This document shows, one piece after another, positions 1-9,481 of a stretch of DNA of 64,000 bases (position 1 is the stretch's first letter; each line of letters starts with the position of its first letter). Origin of the DNA: Haladaptatus sp. R4 (GTDB lineage: Archaea > Halobacteriota > Halobacteria > Halobacteriales > Haladaptataceae); assembly GCF_001625445.1 (NCBI RefSeq), contig NZ_LWHG01000011.1, positions 186,001-250,000 on the forward strand, read 5' to 3'. The notes under the pieces were generated by a model. It ran no database searches. It worked only from the letters and a program-made list of their open reading frames with translations, and was not told the DNA's origin. The translations under genes and the position numbers were made by a program.

Positions 1-964
1 CGTCCACTTCGACGTAGTCGGCTTCGTACACTCGAAGCGTCCCTTCGCCGCTCGGGTGGTCCGGCACCTCGTCGTCGAGCGGGTGGTCGTACTCCCAGCC
101 GACCAGTTCGTCGCCGGTCAGTTCGTCAACGACCTCGTAGTCGTCGTAGCGACCTTCCTTCAGGACTTCCTCGACCTTCGGTTCGCCGACGTACAGCGTC
201 TCGGTCTCACCGTCCTTCGTCGCTCGAACTTCGGCGTACTCTCCGTCGGCATCGACGGCGACGAACGTGTTCGCCGGGACGGTCCACGGCGTCGTCGTCC
301 ACGCGACGAGGCTTCCCTCTCGGTCCTTCAGGGGGAACTTGACGTATATCGACGGGTCGTCGACGTCCTCGTACTCGACTTCGTTGTTGGCGATGGCCGT
401 CTCACAGCGCGGACACTGGCTGATGGAGCGCATCCCCTGCTCCACGAGGCCGCGTTCGTGAGCGCGCTGGAAGCCCCACCACGCGGCTTCCATGTACTCG
501 GGACTCAGCGTCTTGTACGGGTTGTCCCAGTCCATCCAGACGCCGAAGGACTTGAAGTCCTCGTCCATCGCGTCGAGTTGGTCGTTGGCGAACTCCTTGC
601 ACTCCTCGATGAAGTTCTCCATCCCGAACTCCTCGATGTCCTTCTTGTTCTCGAAGCCCAGTCGCTCCTCGACTTTCGTCTCGATGGGCAGGCCGTGCAT
701 GTCGTAGCCCGGCCGGTCGGTGACGTCGTAGCCGCACATCCGTTTGTAGCGGATGTAGGTGTCCTTCAGCGACTTGTTCCACGTCGTCCCCATGTGCGCC
801 GCGCCGGAGGTGTACGGCGGACCGTCGACGAAGAAAAATCGCTCCGCGCCCTCCCGCGCCTGCTTCGTCTTCTCGTAGGCGTTCACGTCGTCCCAGTACT
901 CGAACACCCGGTCCTCCACCGAGTGCGGTTCGTACTGGTCGTCTACTTCGGCGAACCTGCTCAT
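1..964 (-). CDS. ileS: Isoleucyl-tRNA synthetase, N-terminal part (runs off the window)
   Basis: Class I aminoacyl-tRNA synthetase that charges tRNA-Ile. The minus-strand frame is open from an ATG at 964 to the window edge, about 321 codons of a protein that is normally over 1000 residues. The start of the protein (MSRFAEVDDQYEPHSVEDRV) and the segment PPYTSGAAHMGT, which carries the HMGT form of the class I HIGH motif, are typical of archaeal IleRS. The motif WTTTPWT, part of the editing domain of Ile/Val/Leu enzymes, is also present, as is a CPRC zinc-type pair. A TATA-like AATAAA at 987-992 sits about 25 bases upstream of the ATG, which supports this start and a leaderless mRNA. Confidence 0.95.
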   Translation of the reverse strand, partial: MSRFAEVDDQYEPHSVEDRVFEYWDDVNAYEKTKQAREGAERFFFVDGPPYTSGAAHMGTTWNKSLKDTYIRYKRMCGYDVTDRPGYDMHGLPIETKVEERLGFENKKDIEEFGMENFIEECKEFANDQLDAMDEDFKSFGVWMDWDNPYKTLSPEYMEAAWWGFQRAHERGLVEQGMRSISQCPRCETAIANNEVEYEDVDDPSIYVKFPLKDREGSLVAWTTTPWTVPANTFVAVDADGEYAEVRATKDGETETLYVGEPKVEEVLKEGRYDDYEVVDELTGDELVGWEYDHPLDDEVPDHPSGEGTLRVYEADYVEVD

Positions 965-986
965 GTGCGATGTGAGTGCTCCCGAC

Positions 987-992
987 AATAAA
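987..992 (-). promoter_or_regulatory. TATA box of ileS
   Basis: TTTATT on the minus strand, centred about 25 bases before the ileS ATG at 964, is the usual haloarchaeal spacing for a leaderless transcript. The divergent gene at 1124 has its own AT-rich stretch (AAAATACTT) about 28 bases before its ATG. Confidence 0.5.
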
Positions 993-1123
993 GTGGGTTC
1001 GGTTATGCAGTCGAGACAGTACGACCCGTCCGGAGGGGATTTCGAGCAGGTGCCAGACGGCGGCGCGCTCGCCATCGTGAATAGGCACAGAAAATACTTG
1101 TACTCCAACTCGAATCTATCATC

Positions 1124-1531
1124 ATGCTTCTCTTCGAAATCGTCTCTCTCACCGCCGTCCCTCTCCTACTGATAATTCTCTTTGGATTGGTGTCGTTCTT
1201 CTACTGGCTACGATGGGATGCGACCGCCCGCGGGAGTTCATCTCCGCTTTATTGGACAATTTTGGGACCGATAGTCTGGCCTGTCGCCCTCTACTACTTC
1301 CTCGTCGTTCGCCCGTCGCACGAGCGACGATATCCACCGACGCGACGGCAGGGTCTCGCGGGTATCTTCACCATCAGCTACATCGGCGCGATGGGTCTCG
1401 GGTTTGCATTCGGACCGCCCGACCCGTTCACGCAGGTTCTCTACACGCCTATCTACTTCGTGATTCTCCTTCTGATCACGTATCTCCTCGTTTACCGACG
1501 CCGATACGAACGGCTTCCGGAGGTCGCGTGA
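1124..1531 (+). CDS. Small hypothetical membrane protein
   Basis: 135 residues with about four hydrophobic segments: residues 5-29, 41-61, 80-98 and 105-123. Short positively charged loops (VVRPSHERRYPPTRR and the C-terminal YRRRYER) would face the cytoplasm. No catalytic motif or family is recognised. It stands alone, transcribed divergently from ileS. The upstream gap holds an AT-rich TATA-like stretch at about 1091-1099, 25-30 bases before the ATG. Function unknown; the composition is that of an integral membrane protein. Confidence 0.7.
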   Translation: MLLFEIVSLTAVPLLLIILFGLVSFFYWLRWDATARGSSSPLYWTILGPIVWPVALYYFLVVRPSHERRYPPTRRQGLAGIFTISYIGAMGLGFAFGPPDPFTQVLYTPIYFVILLLITYLLVYRRRYERLPEVA

Positions 1532-1668
1532 AGCGACCGACCGTCGAGTAGCGGATTTCGAGACCTTCCACTCTACGGTACAGGGTATCGTTACTAGCGA
1601 CTCTGCTTATCCCTCTTCACGTCGGAACCCGTAGTCAGGCACTCCGTGCCGCCCACACCCCATCCACC

Positions 1669-2469
1669 ATGTCAACCGTCCAATTCGACGACCTCTCGGA
1701 CCGACTCGAAAAGTCCCTCACCGATTTCAACGGCGAGTCTTCCGACGAACGAACGCGACTTTCGACCCGCCTCGAAACAGCACTGGAGCGGCTTCAAGAC
1801 GCCTTCTCGTCCGCCGAATCGTTCGAGGACGTGACCATAGCCGCCGAGAACCTCTGGACCGTCATCGACGAAGCCGAGGACGTGCTCGCCGGGTTCGACG
1901 CCGAGTCGTTCGGCAACACCGTCGATGTCGGCAAATTGCCCGACGCCATCGAGTTCGAAGACGTCCCGGACGCCGTCGAGGGCGGCGACCCGATGGCGGC
2001 CATCGACGCGAAGGAACTCGTGAAAGCCGTCAACTTCCGCGAGTTCTGGAGTTCCGACGAGATGCAGAACCTCTGGAAGGAGGGAACGGAACTGGCCGAC
2101 GCCATCGGCGTCCTCTCCGGTGATGATTCGAACGACGACGGCGAAAACGGCGACAACGACGGACTCGGCGAGATGGACGGCGACACGGCCGAAATCGCGT
2201 CGGAGGCGACCGAAGGGAAACTCCAGTCCGAACTGCAGGAGAACGCCGAGGAGTTCCGCGAACAGATCGAGACCGCCCGCGAGCGATTGAAAGGGCAAAT
2301 CGCCGAGAGCGAGTTGGGTTCCGGCGAAGGGTCTAACCGCGGCGACAGCAGCTCTTCCCCCGGAAATCGTCCGGACATGCAGGTCACGTTCTCGTACTCC
2401 ACGATGCCGGACGACCGTCCGGATATCGACGCCACGTCGCACTACTCGACGATGCCGAAACGCGAATGA
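1669..2469 (+). CDS. Acidic hypothetical protein with duplicated C-terminal YSTMP motif
   Basis: 266 residues, strongly acidic and mostly predicted helical, with no signal peptide or membrane segment. Residues 1-150 alternate short amphipathic helices. An Asp/Asn/Gly linker (about 151-170) leads to a coiled-coil-like stretch at about 180-215, and a Ser/Gly-rich tail follows. The tail ends in two near copies of a short motif, RPDMQVTFSYSTMP and RPDIDATSHYSTMP. Composition is haloarchaeal and the frame has good codon use, but I do not recognise a family. It is followed, tail to tail, by prf1. Confidence 0.7.
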   Translation: MSTVQFDDLSDRLEKSLTDFNGESSDERTRLSTRLETALERLQDAFSSAESFEDVTIAAENLWTVIDEAEDVLAGFDAESFGNTVDVGKLPDAIEFEDVPDAVEGGDPMAAIDAKELVKAVNFREFWSSDEMQNLWKEGTELADAIGVLSGDDSNDDGENGDNDGLGEMDGDTAEIASEATEGKLQSELQENAEEFREQIETARERLKGQIAESELGSGEGSNRGDSSSSPGNRPDMQVTFSYSTMPDDRPDIDATSHYSTMPKRE

Positions 2470-2526
2470 AAGGAGAACGGGATACAGAGAGAAATAGGAG
2501 ACAGAGAGAACAGGAAGCAGTCCGGC

Positions 2527-3768
2527 TTACACGCCGGTGGAGTACCGAAGGATGCCAGCGACGCCGCCGAAGGCGTTCAGCAGTTGTTCTCCCTTTTCGA
2601 AGTCCGTGCTGATGAACTTCGTCTCGGTGCCGCGCTGTTCGGCGATGTTCATCAGGTACTCGATGGCGTCCTCGCGTTCGGTCATCTCGGCCTCGGTCCC
2701 GTCCTCGCAGGTGTGGCTCGGGTCCTGTTTTCGGCGGTCGATGAACTCGTACTCCTCCTGGTCGCCACACTCGAAGACGGCGACGTCCTTGCGGAGGTCC
2801 TCGGAGAGGAGCAGGCGGTCCACCGACCCCATCACGAGGTTCTTGCGCGTCGGCTCGAACCCGTAGGTCGCGAGGTCGCCCTCGTGGAGTTCGCGGAAGA
2901 ACTCCTCCATCTCCTTTTTGTCCTTCATTACCTCCGCGTCGGCCAACACTTCCTGTGCGGCATCGACGAGGTCGTACAGTCCGGATTCGTCCGTGTAGGA
3001 GACGTCGAACTTTCCGAGCACCTTCTGGTCGAGTTCGTGGTGGAGGTAGTCACCGTCGAGGAACTCGTCCTTCGTCGGCGACGGACCGCCGACGAGAACA
3101 CCGTCTATCTCGTGTCGCTTCGGGACGAATAGGTCGTCGGCCATCCCCGCGACCTCCTGATAGAAGTTGTCGATGGCTTCGAGGCGCAGTCGGTGGAAAC
3201 GCTGGGCGGACTGACCACCTTTGCGCTGCTTGCCGGGGACGAGCGACGACGCTGACTTGACCGGTTCGACGCGCTTCCCTTTCAGCCACCCGACGTTCGC
3301 CTCGCGTCGGTCGAGAACGATGAGGCCGTACAGGCCCTTGTCGCCGAGCATCTCCTCCAACGGTTCCGTGAGGAACTGGGAGTCACAGTGGTAGCGGAAC
3401 GACTCGACGGGGTCCGGCGGGCTTTCGAGCACCTTCGTGACCATGTCGGTCTGGCCGCCGCCGGTGTCGATGGCACCGCTGAACATGACGATTCCGCGGT
3501 CCGGTGGGAAGGTGTCGTAGTAGCGCAGTCGGTCCTTGATGGACGTGAGTGCGTCCTGAACGTTGGTTCGTGTCTGCTTCGATTTGATGTTGCTCGCTTC
3601 GCTGTGCTCCTGGGTGACGTGCGCGACCACGTCGCTGACCTGCTTGTCCTCCGGAATGTAGATAGTGACGAGTTGGGTCCCCGAGCCTTCGTACTGTTTC
3701 AAGTCCTCGATGACCTTCTGGAACTCGTACTTTTTCCTGTCGGACTGTTCTCCTTCCTGCTGGCTCAT
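2527..3768 (-). CDS. prf1: Peptide chain release factor aRF1
   Basis: Archaeal class I release factor that reads all three stop codons in the ribosomal A site and triggers peptidyl-tRNA hydrolysis. 413 residues, the usual length. The NIKS stop-codon loop lies at residues 60-63, the YxCxxxF recognition motif (YHCDSQF) at 126-132, and the GGQ hydrolysis loop at 184-186 inside PGKQRKGGQSAQR. The C-terminal domain contains the CGDQEEYE and CEDG segments typical of the archaeal subunit-interaction domain. A weak TATA-like CTTACTTA is about 28 bases upstream of the ATG. Monocistronic. Confidence 0.97.
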   Translation of the reverse strand: MSQQEGEQSDRKKYEFQKVIEDLKQYEGSGTQLVTIYIPEDKQVSDVVAHVTQEHSEASNIKSKQTRTNVQDALTSIKDRLRYYDTFPPDRGIVMFSGAIDTGGGQTDMVTKVLESPPDPVESFRYHCDSQFLTEPLEEMLGDKGLYGLIVLDRREANVGWLKGKRVEPVKSASSLVPGKQRKGGQSAQRFHRLRLEAIDNFYQEVAGMADDLFVPKRHEIDGVLVGGPSPTKDEFLDGDYLHHELDQKVLGKFDVSYTDESGLYDLVDAAQEVLADAEVMKDKKEMEEFFRELHEGDLATYGFEPTRKNLVMGSVDRLLLSEDLRKDVAVFECGDQEEYEFIDRRKQDPSHTCEDGTEAEMTEREDAIEYLMNIAEQRGTETKFISTDFEKGEQLLNAFGGVAGILRYSTGV

Positions 3769-3853
3769 TACTCCCTTCTAGCCGCTCCAACTGGTAAGTA
3801 AGCTTTGACCTCGCTTGCGGCGTGCTACCGCGATTTCGTCCCCGCTTTGACTC

Positions 3854-4456
3854 TCAGGAGACTGCCGCCAGCAGGTCGTCGGTGTCCACGACGGTTGCGA
3901 ACTCGCCAGCGAGTTGCGCGAGCGCGACTCGGTGATTCGTTTCGGCGGAAATCTCGGTACCGTCGGGTGCCACACGGTCGAATGTCGCCGTCGCATCCGA
4001 GACGAGGAACGGTTGAAAGCCAAGATTGTCCGCCATTCGCGTCGTGGTCGAAACGCAGTGGTCGGTCGTCAGACCGACGACAACGACGGTTTCGTACCCG
4101 CCTTCGCGGAGCCACGACTCCAGTTCCGTGCCGATGAACCCGCTGTTGACGCGTTTTTCGAAGACCGGTTCGTCGTCCACTGGTGCCAGTTCCGGGATGA
4201 ATTCGAATCCCTCGGAGTCGCCCTGAAGCGGCGAACCCTCCTCAGTCGAGTTATGTCGAACGTGGACGACGGGGCGGTCGGTGCGCCGCCACGCGGTGAG
4301 CAGTTTTGCTGCTTTTTGCTCCGCGTCGGGATTGTTGCGCTCGCCCCACACGGGGGCGGAAAACCCCTGCTGGAAGTCGATGGTGAGCAAGACGGCGTCG
4401 TCCGGGAGTTCGAGTTCTGGTTCGGGTTCAGTTTCGGGTTCGTGTTCAGTGGTCAT
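3854..4456 (-). CDS. Isochorismatase-family cysteine hydrolase
   Basis: About 200 residues counted from the ATG at 4456; a longer upstream frame would only overlap the preceding gene. Fold and catalytic triad of the isochorismatase/nicotinamidase superfamily are visible: Asp in [10 protein letters not shown] (about residue 27), Lys in [10 protein letters not shown], and Cys in [13 protein letters not shown] with the preceding cis-peptide region. An acidic Glu/Pro repeat forms the N-terminus. The substrate cannot be told from sequence; nicotinamidase metal-ligand spacing is not obvious. The start codon overlaps the stop of the upstream YqcI-like gene (ATGA), so the two are translationally coupled. 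Confidence 0.88.
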   Translation of the reverse strand: MTTEHEPETEPEPELELPDDAVLLTIDFQQGFSAPVWGERNNPDAEQKAAKLLTAWRRTDRPVVHVRHNSTEEGSPLQGDSEGFEFIPELAPVDDEPVFEKRVNSGFIGTELESWLREGGYETVVVVGLTTDHCVSTTTRMADNLGFQPFLVSDATATFDRVAPDGTEISAETNHRVALAQLAGEFATVVDTDDLLAAVS

Positions 4457-5247
4457 GCGTCGATGAGTATCCTGCTTTTCGGGTGTTCGCGTGTCGTCCG
4501 AATCGGGCATTCGTCCGGTGCCTGCGCTTCGTCCTGCGAGAAGAGGTACTGGGGCCACTCGTGGTCGCCTTCGACGCCCCAGTCACCGAGTTGCGCGTGC
4601 GGGCAGACGCCGTCGTAGCTCTCCATCCGTTCCTGGATGATCTCCCGTGCTCGCCGTCCCTTCTCCGTGTCGGCCGTTACGCCGTCGAACAGGGACCGCG
4701 GTTGGAACGTTATCTCCAATCCGACCGGGCAGTAACGGCTCTTTCTGTCCTCGTAGAACGGCGCGCGACAGGTCGGGAACATCGGTTCCCCGTTGAAACA
4801 GAACTCCCACTCGTTGTCCTCCGGGTCAGTCGGGATTTCCTCCGGCCACGGTTCCGGGTCGTGAATGTGGAGGAACTGCAGGATGTGCCACATGGATTCG
4901 TGGTAGCCTGCCTCCGGGAGTTGCTCCTCCGGCGGCTTGAAGAACACCGTCAGTGGCGCACGCTTGCTGTAGTCTTCGTATATCTCGTGATACTCCGCGA
5001 TGGTTCCACCGAGCGAGAGGAGCGCGTCCTTGTCGGTCATCGACGGGCAGAACGTGTACAGCGCGTCGCCCTGCTGTTCGGTCTCGATGCCGAAGTAGCA
5101 CGGGAACGGCGTCCCGTTCCGCTCCCCCAACAGACCGTTTCGAAAGCTCTCGTAGTGTGCGGCGGCCCAGTCCGGTACCGCACCCGAGTCCACGCGGTGC
5201 TGGATGGTGGATTGATCCACCAGCACGTCGATACCCGGTTCGTTCAT
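4453..5247 (-). CDS. YqcI/YcgG family protein
   Basis: 264 residues from the ATG at 5247. The segments [21 protein letters not shown] and [18 protein letters not shown] match the conserved core of the YqcI/YcgG family, a group of uncharacterised proteins found in Bacillus, actinobacteria and haloarchaea. Several conserved Cys and His residues (also [10 protein letters not shown] near the C-terminus) suggest metal or redox binding, but this is inference. The gene ends in an ATGA overlap with the isochorismatase-family gene, so the two probably act in the same process. Confidence 0.75.
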   Translation of the reverse strand: MNEPGIDVLVDQSTIQHRVDSGAVPDWAAAHYESFRNGLLGERNGTPFPCYFGIETEQQGDALYTFCPSMTDKDALLSLGGTIAEYHEIYEDYSKRAPLTVFFKPPEEQLPEAGYHESMWHILQFLHIHDPEPWPEEIPTDPEDNEWEFCFNGEPMFPTCRAPFYEDRKSRYCPVGLEITFQPRSLFDGVTADTEKGRRAREIIQERMESYDGVCPHAQLGDWGVEGDHEWPQYLFSQDEAQAPDECPIRTTREHPKSRILIDA

Positions 5248-5485
5248 GGAGGCCCTTTGGGAGCGAATCGTACTATGCGTTTTGACCTGCCGTTCGTCGT
5301 GGGATTCGAATGTCGAATTCAGGACAATTACGACACACGAGTCACCCAAGCCACGGCGGATGGAGTTCTTGCTCCGGATACGTCCCACGTCAGTACAAAC
5401 TCCTTCGTGTTGTTTATTCTAGGGTTCGGGCTAAACAACGGACTAGGTTTATGTACGTGCTGTTGTTCGGTTTGACATAACGACC

Positions 5486-7109
5486 ATGACTGGGACAGTA
5501 TTGGCGGTTGCAAGCGGCAAGGGAGGTGTGGGAAAGACGACGACCGCGATCAACCTCGGAGCGATGCTCGCGTCGGCGGAGTATTCGGTCGTCGTCGTGG
5601 ACACCGACCTCGGAATGGCGAACGTCGGCGGCTACCTCGATTTCGAGATCGACGGCGCGACGCTCCACGAGGTGCTTTCGGGCGATGCTGGCATCGAAGA
5701 CGCGATCTACAACGCCCCCGGCGAGATCGACGTCGTTCCGAGCAGTACCGACATCTACACGTTCGCACAGTCACAGACGGCGGGACTTCAGCAGGTCGTC
5801 GCCGACCTACGCGAACAGTACGAGTACGTCCTCCTCGACACGGGTGCCGGTATCAGCTACGACACCATCCTCCCGCTCTCGCTCGCGGACGACGTGCTGC
5901 TCGTCACCACTCCGGACGTCGCCGCAGTGCGCGATACGGCCAAAACGGCCGAACTCACGGCCCGCGTCGATGGATCGGTTCGCGGCGCGGTGCTCACCCA
6001 GCGCGGCAACGACGTCCTCAACGCCGACAACGTCGAGGGGACGCTCGATAACGACGTTCTCACCGTCGTCCCGGACGACGAAACCGTCCCGATGGGTCTC
6101 GACGCCGGACGACCGCTCGCCGTCTTCTCGCCGAACAGTCCGTCCGCGAAGGCCTACCGGGAACTCGCGGACATCGTCCACCGCCGCGACGGACACCCCC
6201 GAACTGTCCGGCGAACCCACCTCACGATCTAACTCCGCCCCTGTCTCCGATTCCCCACCCTCTCCCTCGCTCGCCGACGCCGAATTCGAACTCGGGGCCA
6301 GTGCCCCCGAAGAACCGCCAGTTACGGAGCCCAAGCCGACCCCCGAAGCGACCGACGATACCCCCTCCGAGAAGCCGGACGCGTCCCCCAGTCCCGATGA
6401 GCGACCGCTCGATCTCGAAGCCGCCGATGCGTTCGAATCTGCCAATGCCCCTTCCGAGCCTACCGATTCGCCGTCCGACCCCGCCGATGCTGTATTCGAG
6501 CCTACCGACCCACCGTCCGACTCGGTACCTTCGGACCAACCGACCGAGGACGCCGAAACGGAATCCGATTCCGCGTCGGACCCCGACCCAGTCCACGACC
6601 TCATCGACCGAAAGGTCATCAAAACCGGCGACGCGGACGGTTCCGAACCGAGCGCGGAAGCGGCCCCGCTCGAAGACGTGCCGGAATCCGTGGAGAGTGC
6701 CGCCACCTCCGATATTCCGACGGACGACGCTGATCTCTCGACGGACGACGCTGATATCCCGACGGACGACGCCGCCGCTCCCGAGCAGGCCGTCGATACC
6801 GCGACACCGCCAAGTGAGTCCGTAGCTGAAGCGGACGATACGGACGAGTTCGACACCGTTCTCTCCGATGTCGGTGATACGTCGGAATCGACCACGACAC
6901 CCGACACGGAAACGCCGACCGACCTTCCCGACGAAATCGTCGAAGCCGAACCCGAGGAGCGGAACGATGCGGACGAAATAGAGGCCGTCCCGTTTCAGGA
7001 CGACCCCGTCCGTCCGGATCCGAACGACGACGTGGATGGTGACGATGACGTGGATGGTGACGAGGAAACGGACGGACTGTTCGGCCGAATCGGTTCGCTG
7101 TTCCGGTAA
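5486..7109 (+). pseudogene. MinD-like ParA-family ATPase with long acidic C-terminal tail, frameshifted
   Basis: The N-terminal 240 residues are a deviant-Walker P-loop ATPase: KGGVGKTT, the switch segment VVDTDLGMANVG and LLDTGAGIS. One extra base in the CCCCC run at about 6194-6199 ends this frame at 6232. Removing it joins the ATPase to a second frame that runs to 7109, giving a 540-residue protein. The tail is Ser/Pro/Asp/Glu rich, holds three 21-base tandem repeats (6711-6773, protein motif PTDDAD) and ends in GLFGRIGSLFR, which resembles the amphipathic membrane-targeting helix of MinD proteins. A large C-terminal extension is known for Haloferax MinD4, which positions the motility and chemotaxis machinery, so that is the nearest described role. 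A TATA-like TTTATG lies at about 5447. Confidence 0.8.
6711..6773 (+). repeat. Three tandem 21-bp repeats in the MinD tail
   Basis: Units 6711-6731, 6732-6752 and 6753-6773 share the core CGACGGACGACGCY and encode DIPTDDA/DLSTDDA/DIPTDDA. A shorter duplication (GACGTGGATGGTGACGA) follows at about 7030-7061. Both lie in the acidic linker and probably change its length by slippage. Confidence 0.85.
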
Positions 7110-7232
7110 ACGGGCACGTGGTTTTCTCACCGCGAGCGGATGGACCGTTTTCGACTATCGACCGCAAAAAGTGGTGTGACGCGATTTCGAGCGGCTACTC
7201 CCCGGGAGTCCCGCGAGCGAACGCGACGGGAG

Positions 7233-8984
7233 TTACATCGACTCCGGCGCTTCGATGCCGATGACGCCCAGCGCGTTCGCGATGGTGTGCCTCGCGGCGG
7301 CGACGAGTGCGAGACGGGCGTCCCGAACGTTCTCGTCCTCGGCCGTCAGGACCGGGCATTCCCGGTAGAACGTGTTGAACGTCTCCGCGAACTCGCGGGT
7401 GTAGGTGGCGACGGCGTGGGGTTCCAGGTCCTCGGCGGCCTCCTCGATGACGTGCGGGAAGCGCGCGATGACCTCGATGAGTTCTTCCTCAGACTCCGAA
7501 TCGAGGATGGACGGGTCGATTTCCGCTGGAATTTCGCCTCCAGCCTCGTCGATGATCCCGCAACAGCGCGCGTGGACGTACTGGACGTACGGGGCGCTCT
7601 GGGCTTCGAAGTCCAAGGCGCGCTCCCATTCGAACGTGATGGTCTTCGTGGGTTGTTTCGAGATGATGTCGTAGCGAACCGCGCCGATGCCGACCTGTCG
7701 GGCGATGCGGTCGATGTCGGCTTGGGTGAGGTCGTCGTCGCGGATGCGGTCGTCCATGCGATTCTCTACTTCCTCGCGGGCGCGTTTCTCTGCCTCGTCG
7801 AGCAGGTCGTCCATATCGACGCCGGTTCCTTTCCTGGTGCTCATCCCACCCTCGGGGAGGTTGACCCACGAGAAGTGGAACGTGGTCAGTTTGTCGGTGT
7901 CGTTGCCGAGGATTTCGAGCGCTTGGGCGAGTTGATCGGCCTGTAGCTTGTGGTCCTCCCCGACGACCGTCACGGCGCGGTCGTAGTTGTCGAGTTTCCA
8001 CTCGTGGTGGGCCAGGTCGCGGGTCGTGTAGAGGCTGGTCCCGTCCGAGCGCAGGAAGACGAGGTTCTTCTCGAAGCCGAACTCGGAGAGGTCGAGTTGC
8101 CACGCCTCGTTCTCGTAGACGGCGTGTTCCGTCTCCTTCAGACGGGATACCACGTCGTCGGTGCTCCCGTCGAACATGAACCGCGTTTCCTTGACGAACT
8201 CGTCGAACTCGGCGGGAAGGCGATCCAGCGTGACGCACATTCCCGAGAGGACGGTATCGACCACTTCGCTGATGCGCTCGTACGTCGCCTCGTCGTGCTC
8301 TTCGAGACCCTGCAAAATCGACGCGATCTCCGTTTCGGCTTCGTCGACGTCCCCCGGGTCCGCCTCTTCGAGGTAGGCGTTGCCCTTGCGGTAGTAGCGC
8401 ACGAGGTCGTAGTCGGCGCGCTCGCGCTCGGGGCTCGGCAGGTCCTCCTCGTCGAACGTCTCGTAGGCCCACGTGAACACCGCGATCTGGCGGCCCGCGT
8501 CGTTGACGTAGTAGTGCCGGTCCACGTCGTTGCCCGCGAAATCCAGAATTCGGGCGATGGCGTCCCCGGTGATCGGGTTGCGCGCGCGGCCGACGTGCAC
8601 CGGACCGGTCGGGTTGGCGCTGGTGTGCTCGACCACGACGCTCTCGCCGGTCGGTTCGAGGCGACCGTACTCGTCGTCCTGTGCCGTCTCGACCGTCTCG
8701 TCGTAGTAGGCTCGGCTCGGCAGGAAGTTGACGTACGGTCCTTGACCGACGGCGGCAGCGATGTGGTCGTAGCCGTCGACGTCGATTTCGTCCGCGATGT
8801 CGGCCGCGATTTTCGGTGGCGGTGCGCCGACCTCTCCGGCGAGTCGGAACGCCGCGCTCGAAGCGAGGACGGCGTCCACACCCTCCGGGGGTGTCTCGAT
8901 TCCGAGGTCGTCAGTCGGAAGGTCGAGGCTAGAGAGTGCCGCGAGAAGGGCGTCCTCGACTTCTTCCCTGAACGTCAGGAACAT
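7233..8984 (-). CDS. argS: Arginyl-tRNA synthetase
   Basis: Class I synthetase that charges tRNA-Arg. 583 residues, full length. The HIGH-type motif is in [15 protein letters not shown]; the C-terminal active-site loop is [12 protein letters not shown] in place of KMSKS; and the anticodon-binding domain ends with the conserved LGIEAPESM-type terminus. The N-terminal tRNA-recognition domain (residues about 1-100) contains the typical VNFLPS segment. A TTTACT box on the minus strand about 27 bases before the ATG indicates a leaderless transcript. Confidence 0.96.
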   Translation of the reverse strand: MFLTFREEVEDALLAALSSLDLPTDDLGIETPPEGVDAVLASSAAFRLAGEVGAPPPKIAADIADEIDVDGYDHIAAAVGQGPYVNFLPSRAYYDETVETAQDDEYGRLEPTGESVVVEHTSANPTGPVHVGRARNPITGDAIARILDFAGNDVDRHYYVNDAGRQIAVFTWAYETFDEEDLPSPERERADYDLVRYYRKGNAYLEEADPGDVDEAETEIASILQGLEEHDEATYERISEVVDTVLSGMCVTLDRLPAEFDEFVKETRFMFDGSTDDVVSRLKETEHAVYENEAWQLDLSEFGFEKNLVFLRSDGTSLYTTRDLAHHEWKLDNYDRAVTVVGEDHKLQADQLAQALEILGNDTDKLTTFHFSWVNLPEGGMSTRKGTGVDMDDLLDEAEKRAREEVENRMDDRIRDDDLTQADIDRIARQVGIGAVRYDIISKQPTKTITFEWERALDFEAQSAPYVQYVHARCCGIIDEAGGEIPAEIDPSILDSESEEELIEVIARFPHVIEEAAEDLEPHAVATYTREFAETFNTFYRECPVLTAEDENVRDARLALVAAARHTIANALGVIGIEAPESM

Positions 8985-9058
8985 ACCCGTTCGTTTCTGG
9001 TGGGCCAGTAAATGGGTTTCTGTCTTCGTAGGTCCGACGACCTATCGTCGATTTCGGC

Positions 9059-9415
9059 TCACACCAAACTACGAAGGACGATCTCGATACCCGCGAAAAG
9101 GCAGAGCAACAGGAGAATGACGGGAGTAATGACGATGAATCCCGGGTAGAACCCCTCGACTTCCGTTCCGTCGTCTCCCCGTATCAACGCCTCAGCGACG
9201 ATCACGACCAGCGCTATCGTCGGCAGAAAGAGGCCGAATCGCAACAGCAGATACGTCGGCAGCACCGTCAGCATGAAATACGCGACCCACACGACCAACA
9301 ATCCTCGTACCGACCCATTGGTCGTCCTCGTCGCGTGAAACGTACCGACGATTCCGACGAGTACCGAGAACAGTACCGCCGTGACCGCCGGTGGATAATT
9401 GCCCATCGGAACCAT
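9059..9415 (-). CDS. Small hypothetical membrane protein
   Basis: 118 residues, four hydrophobic segments (about residues 9-25, 38-58, 62-80 and 93-113), a short acidic loop between the third and fourth. A second in-frame ATG at 9406 is equally possible as start. No family recognised. It lies between argS and the TatC-like gene and may belong to neither transcription unit. Confidence 0.6.
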   Translation of the reverse strand: MVPMGNYPPAVTAVLFSVLVGIVGTFHATRTTNGSVRGLLVVWVAYFMLTVLPTYLLLRFGLFLPTIALVVIVAEALIRGDDGTEVEGFYPGFIVITPVILLLLCLFAGIEIVLRSLV

Positions 9416-9481
9416 TTATCATCCCCAACGAGTCCATCGTACAAATGTGTTCGCAACATGAAACGAACACGTACGCCGTCT

